Below, one piece after another: positions 8,766 to 17,168 of a stretch of DNA of 24,288 bases; within the stretch, counting starts at the first letter, position 1; the number at the start of each line of letters is the position of its first letter. A program made the translations under genes and the position numbers. Under the pieces are notes generated by a model that was given only the letters and a program-made list of their open reading frames with translations, had not been told where the DNA came from and did no database searches. Source of the stretch: Nemertoderma westbladi (lineage: Eukaryota; Xenacoelomorpha; Nemertodermatida; Nemertodermatidae); contig JAUCBJ010004804.1 of assembly GCA_032718475.1 (NCBI GenBank), positions 1 through 24,288 of the forward strand, read 5' to 3'.

Positions 8766-9440
8766 AGCCAGGTATACTACTACTACTACTAGGATCGGCA
8801 TGCTGCATTGCAGCTGCATTTTTAAGAATGCTGTGCCGGCTTATCGACAAAATTGCACCGCCACAACTCCCTATCACCCATGACATTTGCTATATCATCC
8901 GCATCTTCAAGGCAGTGTCCTTTAAGATGCGTCTCAAGAAAGTCATGAGCTGTCCACCATGCTTATTCACTCCATGAGGCTGCCAAAGTACAAGATTATG
9001 CACTGGCTGGTCCACACGGCGAAAGCAATGTCCTGCAAAGCGGAGGCGATTTTGTTCTAGTGTCAAGCTTGGGGGAACCAATGAGATGCCTCCAATGTTA
9101 TATAGTGTCTGGTTGGAGATGTGTGCATTGTACTTGACACAATGAACCTGGCGTAGCATTCTTGTGAATGTGCCATCCAGAGATTTGGTGTCCTCAGCAG
9201 TTAGAGCCCAGCATGGACTCCCATATAGGAGTACTGGAACTACTGCTGCTCTAAATAATCGGACCTTAAGTTTCCGATTAATTCTCGGTGACTTCCAAAT
9301 CCTGGAAAGCCTATTCAAGGCTGCCCATGCCTTCCCCTTACATATTCGAAGGTCCTCACCTGACTTCCGGATCCATGGTCCCAGGTAACAGAAGTCATCC
9401 ACATGCTCAAGCATACCATCTTTCATCATCAGCCAGGTAT
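8766..9440 (-). mobile_element. 5'-truncated RTE-type LINE with (TAC)n tail and 10-bp TSD (copy B)
   Basis: The element body is 8776-9430, flanked by perfect 10-bp copies of AGCCAGGTAT (8766-8775 and 9431-9440). The plus-strand left end is a (TAC)n tract, the complement of a (GTA)n 3' tail. The rest matches copy A but extends about 200 bp further 5'. This is a standard 5'-truncated target-primed insertion. Confidence 0.9.
8800..9429 (-). pseudogene. RTE-type LINE ORF, end of RT domain plus C-terminal domain (copy B)
   Basis: The reading starts within the tail of the reverse transcriptase (VDDFCYLGPWI, GKAWAALNRL, IWKSPRINRKLKVRLF) and continues into VVPVLLYGSPCWAL and RLRFAGHCFRRVDQPV. The frame breaks near 8913: where copy A reads KDTGLKDADDL, copy B has lost one base and stops early at 8890. 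After that base the similarity to copy A continues to about 8800. The upstream endonuclease and the catalytic FADD were lost by 5' truncation. The in-frame ATG at 9427-9429 sits at the truncation edge and is not a real start. Confidence 0.8.
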
Positions 9441-9470
9441 GGTTTATAGGAATATTGTCTACGCAGTACT

Positions 9471-9620
9471 GGGGGGTGTTTCACGAAGTGTCATTTAACT
9501 AAATTTGCGTAAATAAAGTATCATTTAAAAAATGTGCGTTTCACGAAGTTTCATTTAATTAAATTAAATGAAACTCCATTTAGCTGCTAAATAATAGTGT
9601 TTCACGAAAGTGTCATTTAA
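9471..9620. repeat. Three ~60-bp tandem repeats, possible Harbinger-type terminus
   Basis: GTTTCACGAA-GTGTCATTTAA units start at 9478, 9538 and 9599. The first is preceded by a G run, giving GGGGGGTGTTTCACGAAG. Termini starting GGGTGTTTCAC are common in PIF/Harbinger elements, and a Harbinger transposase remnant lies 500 bp downstream at 10121. I did not find the matching inverted end, so the element cannot be closed. Confidence 0.5.
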
Positions 9621-9813
9621 GATATTATGTCATTTAATTTAAATGAAACCTCTGGGTACCACCATTTAACTTTACAGTATCTAATGTAATTTAACACTTA
9701 AGAAATATTTTTATCCAAGCAACATAATACAATTAATTTTGTTTTCCAGAAAGAAGAGTACAACGGACATACATATTTCGATAGTTGATAGTCGATAGTT
9801 GAAAACGATATAA

Positions 9814-10034
9814 GGCCGCGTTCACACTGGTATGTTTTATATGTTTTTTGTATGTTTTATATGTTTTTTGTATGATTTTTATATGTTTTTTATATGCTTT
9901 GTATGTTTGTATATTTTTTAGTTCTCGAATGTTGTTCGAATACTTTATGACAAACAATATTCGAGAACTTTTGAAATATGTGAGATAAAAAACAATACAA
10001 AACATATAAAAAACATACCAGTGTGAATGCAGCC
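9814..10034. mobile_element. Foldback MITE with near full-length inverted arms
   Basis: The left end GGCCGCGTTCACACTGGTAT is matched, inverted and with two differences, by ATACCAGTGTGAATGCAGCC at the right end (10015-10034). The arms continue inward through repeated TATATGTTTTTTGTATG-like sequence to a central AGTTCTCGAAT/ATTCGAGAACT pair near 9920-9970. The whole 220 bp can therefore fold on itself. There is no coding content and no clear TSD. Confidence 0.7.
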
Positions 10035-10120
10035 GCAGGTATACATTGCGATGTATGTATACATCACAATAACATTATTTTAAAGTATTATAGTATAATA
10101 TTAAAGTATTATATATTACA

Positions 10121-10505
10121 ATGCTGCATTTCATGCTTCAACAGCGTCGTGTCGTAAGACCGAGAATATTTTGGGATAATCCGTTAGACAGCATGCATCC
10201 TGAGTTATTTAAAGAACGTTACAGGTTTCCGAAAGAGATCGTAGCAGAAATGTGCACTGGAATGTTTGCACGATTGGAACATCTTACAGGAAGAAGCTGT
10301 AGTATTCCTGTCTCTCTGCAGGTTTGCACAGCGCTAAGATTTTTTGCCCAGGGTTCATACATGGCTGTACTCATAAACTGTCTCCTCGGAAAATAGTATC
10401 ACCATTAACTCTTCATTCATCTTCATTGCGACATTCCCGGTTAAACATTTCCCGTTTGCAATTACAAAGTCAGCAGAAAACGTGATACGTGCAGAACTAG
10501 ATGCA
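10121..10505 (+). pseudogene. PIF/Harbinger transposase (HARBI1-like), N-terminal remnant
   Basis: An open frame from 10121 to 10396 encodes about 91 residues with the usual start of a PIF/Harbinger transposase: VVRPRIFWDNPLDSM, then ELFKERYRFPKEIVAEMC (the F..RYR helix), then SIPVSLQVCTALRFFAQGSY, which corresponds to the conserved LRF(F/L)A.GS(F/Y) block. The frame then breaks. A further fragment reading HFPFAITKSAENVIRAEL around 10448-10500 fits the following KFP segment. The catalytic DDE part (GAVDCTH, normally next) is not seen. It is dead, and the partner Myb-like protein was not found. Confidence 0.75.
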
Positions 10506-12308
10506 TGCACGCACACAGCCCTATTACAGTACAACAGATTGTAGTTGCTGGGTGCTGGTACACATTTATAATATCAGTTCAAGCTACTTCTTTATCTACA
10601 TCGCATCGTGTAGGCACCAACCAGTATGTACCCAATTTACTAGAGACGGGCCTGGCGGCCCGTGAAGCAAGTCGTAGGAGACAGTACGAGTCAAGTAAAA
10701 GCTTTTTGATCTGTCTGATAATCAATTAGTGTGAGGTAGTTCCGGTGGCTTACGAACAATTTTCTAGACAACTTCAAACTATAATTATTATGTTGTCATC
10801 ATCTAATGAATTATAAAAGCTTTTGTGATTATCGAAGATAGAGAGCAGTTAGCGAAATGATTATTTTATTCTATCGGATAGAGTAGTCGGAGTCTCACAG
10901 AGGAGTCGAGGTGTCAATTGATTAATAATAATAACAGCAGTTGTCATGAATTCAATACAATCGCGCACAAAAAGTGATAAGACAAATTCGTTCTTATTTT
11001 TGTAATAAATAAAACAAGTTGAGATGTTTCAATGTAAACCGCGATTAACAATTTACACTGTTCAATGTAAACCACGATATTAATTAAATACAACAATTAT
11101 ATTATTATTATAACAGATTTTTATATTTCAAACTATAATGTTAGCCTTATGGAGAATCATTATGAGGCTGAGTAAACATTCAGCCTTATAAGCATATAGC
11201 CTCCACAGTATTAATGTTGGCACAAAGATTTCAAAATAAAACAATAATGCGATGAGAGCATAGTACAATACACTGTGTAGCCAACACACTGTTTAATTAA
11301 CAGTAATTTAGCTTGCACGCCAATTAATTAACATAGCAAGGATGAATTGGGAAGAGTTATTCAGCTGAGACTGTAATAGCCAGCTAAACCAGTTAATGTT
11401 TTGTTTGATTACTGTCTGGGTTGTAGAGTAGAGTGATAATAAAACTTGGCAGAGAAAGTACTTCTTTGTTAGTTGCCCTTCCTATTGAATGCATTACCAG
11501 GCCATCTCTATACATTTTTCATGAGTGCCAGCTGGTGTTTTATCATTGCGCCTATGGCAATTTTCGTGTTTTGGGGCTATTTTTCGAAATAAAACAATGT
11601 GAGATGTTTCAATTTAAACAGCGATTTCACAAGTACCCTTAGAAATCGTTAGAGCCGTTTTTGCTCTAGGTCAGTAGCCAGTAGTCAGTAGCCAGTAGCC
11701 AGTAGTCAGTAGCCTACCAGTAGCTTTTTTTCTTACAGTAATCAAGTCTAACGACTTGCTAAGTCTAACGACTTGCTAATTGTATGCAGTACTGTTGTAT
11801 GCCATAGGGCTGTCTGCATACCGCTGTGATGTTACGGTACCGATGTATCATACAGGTAGCAGTTATTGTGCTACCTGGTTGACTAAGTTAAAAATTGCAA
11901 ATTGAATTTTTTGAACGTGGGTAAATATAATTAATTTTAGTATCAAAAGTCGCATCACACTTTTCTGCTAAGAAATAGACTAGACTCTTCTTTAAATACA
12001 CAATTTCGACCATTTCATCGTCTTTTTACGAAATACTATACCCACTATTTGATTAAAGGCAAGTCTTATTTTCATTAAAGTATTATGATTTGGTTCTAGT
12101 CCAACAATGTTTGGGCACACCAAACCTATAACTATGAAATGCCAGAATTATTATTTCATATCTTCATATCCCCCAACAGGCATGGACCATTTATTTGGCC
12201 ACACATTGAAAATTTCAACTTCTGGCTGCTGCTCTCAAAATACAGATATCAAGCCGAAAAAACTTATCTATCTAATATTATTATTAATTCATATTAGTAA
12301 TATGTTTG
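10506..12308. other. Long AT-rich stretch; minisatellites only
   Basis: No convincing gene. A CAGTAGCCAGTAGT-type minisatellite lies at about 11670-11720. A perfect 17-bp tandem duplication (AAGTCTAACGACTTGCT) occupies 11744-11777. Open frames at 10505-10729, 11433-11642 and 12107-12484 have no recognisable domains, and the last runs into the inverted arm of the next element. Confidence 0.5.
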
Positions 12309-13446
12309 GGTGTCGTGGCGTTACGGCTATTGTCGCGTTACAGCTATTTTTTGGGAGATTAGCCGTAATGCAACTTTCAATGGCGCGGGACGGCTACTCT
12401 AAAAGTCGCGTCACGGCTAATCTAGTCTTTGTTTTACATAGGGATCATTATCAATATTATTCTATGGTTTTTAGGTACAGATGAGAAAGGTTGGAAAAAT
12501 TTAATGTAATAATGTTTTACAGCCCAGGGGGGGGGGGGGGGGGGGGGACTAAACGCCGGCGTATGGCATTTGGTTCGGTGGTGGGTTGGGTTGGAATGGT
12601 TCGGCCGCGAAGGGGTGGTTCAGGGGTGGGTTGGGAAGAAATGGTTCAGCAGCGAAGGTGCGGTTCGGGGGTGGGTTGGGAAGAAATGGTTTGGCTGCGA
12701 AGGGGTGGTTCACTACACCAACATGCCAGTCGGGATCACCACCCCCTCCCAATGCAGATGGACTTTCAACTGGGTGATCGGCGGCCGGAAGGTCGGCCAT
12801 TGCCTGCTTGGCATTCCTCAAACAGAATGCAATATGGTCTCGGAAGCGAGCCAGGCGTTGGTTAACAACATCGATATGAAGTAGTGGAATATGTTCCACA
12901 AAACCATTAATTGCTTCTTTGGCTGCTATTATTGGCTGTAATCGGTACCTGTGCTTGAGGCTGTGACTAAGAATACCATAGAATACAATATTATATTGAA
13001 ATATTGAATGTGAGGTTGTCGAAGAACAGACAGTTTTAGATACTTTTGATTTGATTAATATAATGATAATTTCAAAGTGCAGTATTTCGGCAATATATTG
13101 ATTTTACTTTCGACCAATATACCTATGGTACTGTGTACTGTGATACTCAATACAACAATAATAATAAAATAATTAATAAATTAAGTTATTTGAGTCCCCC
13201 CCCCCCCCCCCCTGGATACTCCCATGCTGTAAAACATTATTACATTAAATTTTTCGAACCTTTCTCATCTGTGTATGTAAACACTATAGAATAATATTGA
13301 TAATGATTCCCTATGTAATACCAAGACATCAGAATAGCCGTAACGCGACCATTAACGAGACTTTGAAAGTCGCGTTACTGCTACTCTAAAAATTAACCGT
13401 AACGCGATTTTCCATAACGCGACATTAGCCGTACCGCCACTGCACC
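12309..13446. mobile_element. DNA element with long imperfect inverted arms and CGCGTTACGG motifs
   Basis: Left arm 12309-12547 and right arm 13197-13446 are inverted copies over about 230 bp. Both begin GGTG..GTGGCG.TACGGCT and carry scattered copies of GTCGCGTTACGGCTA-like motifs. Both continue through a shared segment (GATGAGAAAGGTT, TTTAATGTAATAATGTTTTACAGC) and end in a long G run (12526-12547) or C run (13197-13212). The left arm lacks about 11 bp present on the right. The motif-rich arms resemble subterminal transposase-binding arrays. No TSD was clear, so the superfamily is open. The interior carries the ORF described at 12549-13010. Confidence 0.7.
12549..13010 (-). CDS. ORF with proline-rich 15-residue repeats inside the long-armed element
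   Basis: The minus strand is open from about 13010 to a stop at 12549-12551, roughly 150 codons, although the first good start is uncertain (the shorter 116-codon reading begins at GTG, 12897-12899). The N-terminal half reads as an ordinary helical protein (AAKEAINGFVEHIPLL, VVNQRLARFRDHIAFCLRNA). After a GGGGD linker come three 15-residue repeats with the pattern N..FAA.PF.PNPP., from about 12705 down to 12570. The segment is GC-rich compared with its AT-rich surroundings, and overlapping frames are also open, partly a consequence of that composition and of the repeats. I do not recognise the protein. A captured host-gene fragment is one explanation and chance openness over a GC-rich minisatellite is another. 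Confidence 0.35.
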   Translation of the reverse strand, partial: HSIFQYNIVFYGILSHSLKHRYRLQPIIAAKEAINGFVEHIPLLHIDVVNQRLARFRDHIAFCLRNAKQAMADLPAADHPVESPSALGGGGDPDWHVGVVNHPFAAKPFLPNPPPNRTFAAEPFLPNPPLNHPFAAEPFQPNPPPNQMPYAGV

Positions 13447-14914
13447 TTAATGTCTATTTATTTGCCAATAGGCATAAACTATTTATCTTAATTTGGAAAT
13501 ATAGGACCTTATACTGTATATTTAAACTATATTACATTACGACGGTTTGAATTTTTCAATCCAAGCACTGCACTGTACAACACACGTTAAATTTAAATAT
13601 ACTTTACAGGGCCCATTGTAATCTTTGGATTTCCTGTTAATGTAACACTTACTGTAGTACTAAATAATACCAGAGCAAATACTGTAAGTAACTCAAGTAA
13701 AAACTCAGCTTGTTACAGTTCTGTCACATTATGATTCGATCCCGGTATGTTGTTAGAGTGCTGGTAAGAAATTGTACGAATCTCCTGAATCGCATTCGTC
13801 TTTTTACATCTTTTAAAACGTGGCAATGCCTGTAAATATATATTTTCTACATTTAAAAATTTATATTTTTATGTGTAGTTAGTTAGATTAACATCCTGCA
13901 CGTGTTAGTGTAGCTAATGAGACAAATCCCGGTGAAACACATATGCAAAAATGTAACCAAATAATTTTTCACAGTATTTAAACAGGGTGCAATTCTTGCC
14001 CTAAGTAGTTATAAATGATAACTACTTACTGTTGAATATATGGGAACATGTTGTTTGTCTGTTTCCAATTAATTTTAATTGCTTGATATTGATCTGTCAA
14101 AAATATACATTGTTCATCCCGTGGTTGTTTAAAATGCGATCCTATTACTATTATTTATTTAATTATTTGACATATTAATATAAATATATAAATGATTTTA
14201 TCTAATAATACTATTATACAGTACATTTGGAATTAATTGCTGCCTTTATTTTTTGAATCAATTGTCAATTTTACTTTGCGTTTTCAACGGCAGGATGAAC
14301 CTGCACACTACCTTGTCAGTTCATTTAATTATCTGGTTTCATTCGTCCCGGCTGCTTTATTAAGTAAAATAAATAAATAGCAATAAAATAATCTAAAACG
14401 ATAAAATACATACACATCAATAATTATTGTTAATTTACTTTATTCAAAATTTCTCATTGTTAAGGGTCTTAAATGTTGTGGTGGGACATACAAAAGCGAT
14501 TGGAGAAAAAAAGGTTTTAAAATTTGTCATTACATGTACCCTACCTAGCTAATAATACCTTACATTTTTGCTCGCTTTTATCGATAACTGAAAATAGTCC
14601 AAATGTAAGCCAACACCACAAGCAAGTGTCCTAGAGTAGTGCATATAGGCTCATTCTAACCGGAAGGGTCGATTTAGTGGGGGTAGGAAGCATTAAAAAT
14701 ATAATTATTCTAAGTGAAATGCCTCAAAATTCTCACTTTTAGTTTATGGCTCACTTAAGTGCTCACTCACCCATCATATAAGTTGTTGTCTTTTTCAAAG
14801 GTTAACAATATCTATTAATTTTAATTTAATTATTAATTTGTAATATTTCGGACAAACAAGCTATTTTTTACAAGCTACTAGGCTACCTACTGTTTTCTAG
14901 TCTCTACTGACTGC
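13447..14914. other. No recognisable gene
   Basis: About 1.5 kb of AT-rich sequence with no coding signal I can support. A short GATTCGATCCCGG near 13732-13744 resembles a pol III B box, but no A box is seen at the right distance. The stretch includes the region just downstream of the split pseudogene that ends at 14936. Confidence 0.5.
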
Positions 14915-14920
14915 TTTATT
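14915..14920 (-). terminator. AATAAA polyadenylation signal candidate
   Basis: AATAAA on the minus strand, about 16 bases past the stop codon at 14936-14938 of the split pseudogene. The position suits a 3' end, but the sequence is AT-rich and chance matches are common. Confidence 0.35.
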
Positions 14921-14935
14921 TAAGTCTTCTACAAG

Positions 14936-15693
14936 TTATTTCCTTACATTTACACACATTCGTTCTCCCAACATAGTGTATGAGACAACTATCTTTTTAC
15001 CAATTATTTGTTCGTTAAGAGTAAATAGGCAATCAAGAAACTCTGGCCACATCCATACTTCACCACTTTGGGCCACTTTTAACCCTAAGAACCATGTCGG
15101 ACCACAGTTCTCTACCCACAAAGCGGACACATGATCCCCTACTACAACGTCTTCATCACCAATGGGATTTGGGGCGTTACCCACTGTCACAGATATTTTA
15201 TTGGCTGAGAACAGGAGGACATCAAGGGCTTCATTGAATTCTGACATTGGAATAATTTGGAAGTTGCTAGTAGTTCTTAAATAACACTTCATGTTGTTAG
15301 CATAAACTTGAAGGCTCAGCATTTTACCATTTTCCCTAAGTCGGAAAAGCTTGGAGTCTGAGAGTTTTGATGTTGACTTTGCGTATCGTACTTCAACATA
15401 CATTCGAGAAAGCTTTTCTTTATCGGTTAGGCCAGTCATCAATAAATAATCATCAATTTCTATGTCAGAAGTGAAAGGACCAGGTGGTTTTGATATTTAA
15501 GTGTTTAAGACCTGTAGTTTCTTCTGTTCCTTGGTTAAGTTTTGCGTTTCAGCTAGTAGATAGTTCGATTTTTCTAGCTCTTTCTGTTTCTCATTCCAAG
15601 TCAATACAATAAATATCATGAATTTTATCTGCCTTTTGTTTATTAAGTACTGATTTCCTTGATGAGGTTGCTAACTGATCTTTACCACGTATC
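14936..15693 (-). pseudogene. Uncharacterised multi-copy family protein (copy 2), C-terminal third
   Basis: This is the C-terminal piece of a gene split by the LINE at 15694-19520. From the break it reads RGKDQLATSSRKSVLNKQKA, shifts frame near 15597, then continues through a charged coiled-coil-like stretch (EKQKELEKSNYLLAETQN) to a TAA at 15497-15499. It then continues to KLSRMYVEVRYAKSTSK and a C-terminal domain with ALWVENCGPTWFLGL, SGEVWMWPEF and EQIIGKKIVVSYTMLGERM before the stop at 14936-14938. The spacing between WFLGL and GEVWMW seems short for the family pattern I recall, suggesting a small in-frame loss. I have met this C-terminal pattern in multi-copy uncharacterised proteins of invertebrates, without an assigned function. 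Confidence 0.65.
15663..15693. repeat. Target-site duplication of the CR1/L2-type LINE, left copy
   Basis: 31 bp beginning TGAGGTTGCTAACTGATC matches 19521-19551 with one difference (A against G at the 25th base). Both copies encode the same stretch of the minus-strand pseudogene (GKDQLATS), which identifies them as a duplicated insertion site. Confidence 0.92.
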
Positions 15694-15731
15694 GTTCTGG
15701 GCCATTTCGTACCGTTCTGGGCCGTTTCATT

Positions 15732-16208
15732 GTGGCAGAACCATCCGATCCGCTGGGTAACCCTGCAACCCACCCAATACCCGTATTGGACTGGTTTGCC
15801 GAACACCCTGTCACTACCGTTTCGAACTGCCGCGCTGAATCGACGGAGATGTGGTCGATGAGTGGATTTAGCCTCTACTGCTCTCGTCGGGGAAGAAGAT
15901 CTTGGGTCTCCTCTCCACGAACTAGAGGCCTAATCGCCAAACTCTTCTGTCTTCTGTCTCTGGCTGGGGATATTGAGACCAACCCAGGACCCAGCAGGAT
16001 GCGGGCCCCGAAGATCAACTGTCCCGTCTGTCAACGAGGAACAAACTCTCGGAGTAAGATCGTCCAATGCGAGAGTTGTGACACATTTGTACATTTAAAA
16101 AGTTACCATAGGAAAAGCAGTAATTTATTCTCCACCAGAAACAATCTTGAGCCAAGTTTTCTCTGCAATAGCTGTATTTTACCGAACTTCCCTTTCATGA
16201 TACTATTT
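15732..16208 (+). pseudogene. LINE ORF, N-terminal part: 2A-like peptide and PHD-like zinc finger
   Basis: The frame opens near the element's 5' end. No ATG precedes residue 40 of the reading that begins at 15732 (GTG), so the first ATG is at 15849 (MWSMSGFSLYC). A basic segment and a hydrophobic run (LIAKLFCLLSLA) lead into GDIETNPGP (15966-15992), matching the 2A consensus D(V/I)ExNPGP. A ribosome skipping there would release about 47 residues. The PHD-like finger follows: CPVC, then C..C, then FVH, then CNSC. The expected Cys two residues after the His is Ser (AGT) here. The frame is lost at a T run at 16177-16180, where one missing T produces an early stop (16209-16211); with that T the frame would enter the endonuclease region directly. 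Confidence 0.8.
15966..15992 (+). other. 2A-like (StopGo) translational recoding motif, GDIETNPGP
   Basis: The nine codons encode Gly-Asp-Ile-Glu-Thr-Asn-Pro-Gly-Pro. In 2A peptides the ribosome fails to form the final Gly-Pro bond, which here lies between 15989 and 15990, and then continues, giving two products. Every invariant position of the D-(V/I)-E-x-N-P-G-P consensus is present, and a hydrophobic helix-prone stretch precedes it as required. N-terminal 2A-like motifs are known from some CR1-type retrotransposons of marine invertebrates. Activity in this copy is inferred. Confidence 0.85.
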
Positions 16209-16211
16209 TAG

Positions 16212-17168
16212 AATCAGAAACCGACGATTCATTCCTCACATCGCCTCTGCGAACTCCAAGTGATGCTGAGAGTGAAACTTTTAAATTTTTTAAGAAAAAA
16301 GGTCTGCATTTTTTGCATTTAAATGCACGATCTCTGCTTCCCAAACTTTCCGAAATTCGTATTTTAATCCATAAATCCAACCCAGCAGTTTTAACAATCT
16401 CTGAAACTTGGCTCGATGATAGCGTTTCTGATGGAGAAATTTATATTGATAATTACATAGTTTTACGTAAGGATAGGGACAGACACGGTGGTGGTGTCTG
16501 TACTTACATTCGATGTGATTTAGCTTTTAATCGTAGGGAAGATTTAGAGTCTTGTGACGAAGTTTTACTGGTTGAACTTTTACTTCCTAAAACTAAACCT
16601 ATTTTAATCGGTACTTTATATCGGCCCCCTAAACAATCAGATTTTTTGCAAAATTTTGAAAGTACAATTTTATGTAATCTTAGGTCAGACTGAAATATAT
16701 TTCTTAGGTGATTTTAATATCTGTTACCATCACAAAGCATCCCCCATCTGTAAACAGTACCAAAGTATTTTAAATTTGTTTGGTTTAAAACAAATTATTC
16801 GAGATTCTACCAGAATTACCAGTAAAACTTCTACTTTACTAGATCACATCCTTTGTAATAATACCGATATTATTTCTCAATCTGGGGTTTTACCTATAGG
16901 TCTAAGCGATCATTTTATAGTTTTTTGCATAAGAAAGACACAAAAATCTTTTTTCGGGGATCATAAAACAGTAACTGTTAGGTCTATGAAAAATTACAGC
17001 AAGGAACGCTTTTTAAGTTTGTTAGTTAATTCTGACTGGGAACCCTGTTTTAAGGCCGCTGACATTAACCTTGCGTACACTGTTTTTAAAGATATATTTT
17101 TAAAGGCACTTAATACTGTAGCACCAATTAAAGAAATTAGTCTAAACAACGCACTGAGCCCTGGATGA
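16212..17168 (+). pseudogene. LINE ORF, APE-type endonuclease domain
   Basis: The domain runs across two frames. The first (to 16691-16693) contains LHLNARSLLPKLSEIR, ISETWLDDSVSD, HGGGVCTYIR and GTLYRPPKQ. It breaks near 16690, and the second continues with EIYFLGDFNI (GDFN at 16707-16718), STLLDHILCN and GLSDHF (SDH at 16915-16923). The Asn, Glu, GDFN and SDH motifs of the apurinic-endonuclease-like fold are thus all still encoded. The domain nicks target DNA to prime reverse transcription. A linker rich in Ser and acidic residues (ESETDDSFLTSPLRTPSDAE, about 16211-16270) joins it to the PHD-like part. The break at about 16690 needs one base removed or two added. A further frame change follows at about 17160. 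Confidence 0.85.

Noticed and set aside
9164-9388. 74-codon plus-strand frame
   Set aside because: It lies antisense to the RTE copy B ORF, which explains the region fully.
10505-10729. Continuation of the Harbinger transposase
   Set aside because: The ending GLAAREASRRRQYESS looks faintly protein-like, but the catalytic DDE blocks that should precede it are not visible.
12107-12484. 125-codon plus-strand ORF
   Set aside because: Its second half is the inverted arm of the 12309-13446 element, and its first half has no recognisable domain.
16195-16380. 61-codon minus-strand frame
   Set aside because: It lies antisense to the LINE linker and endonuclease start.
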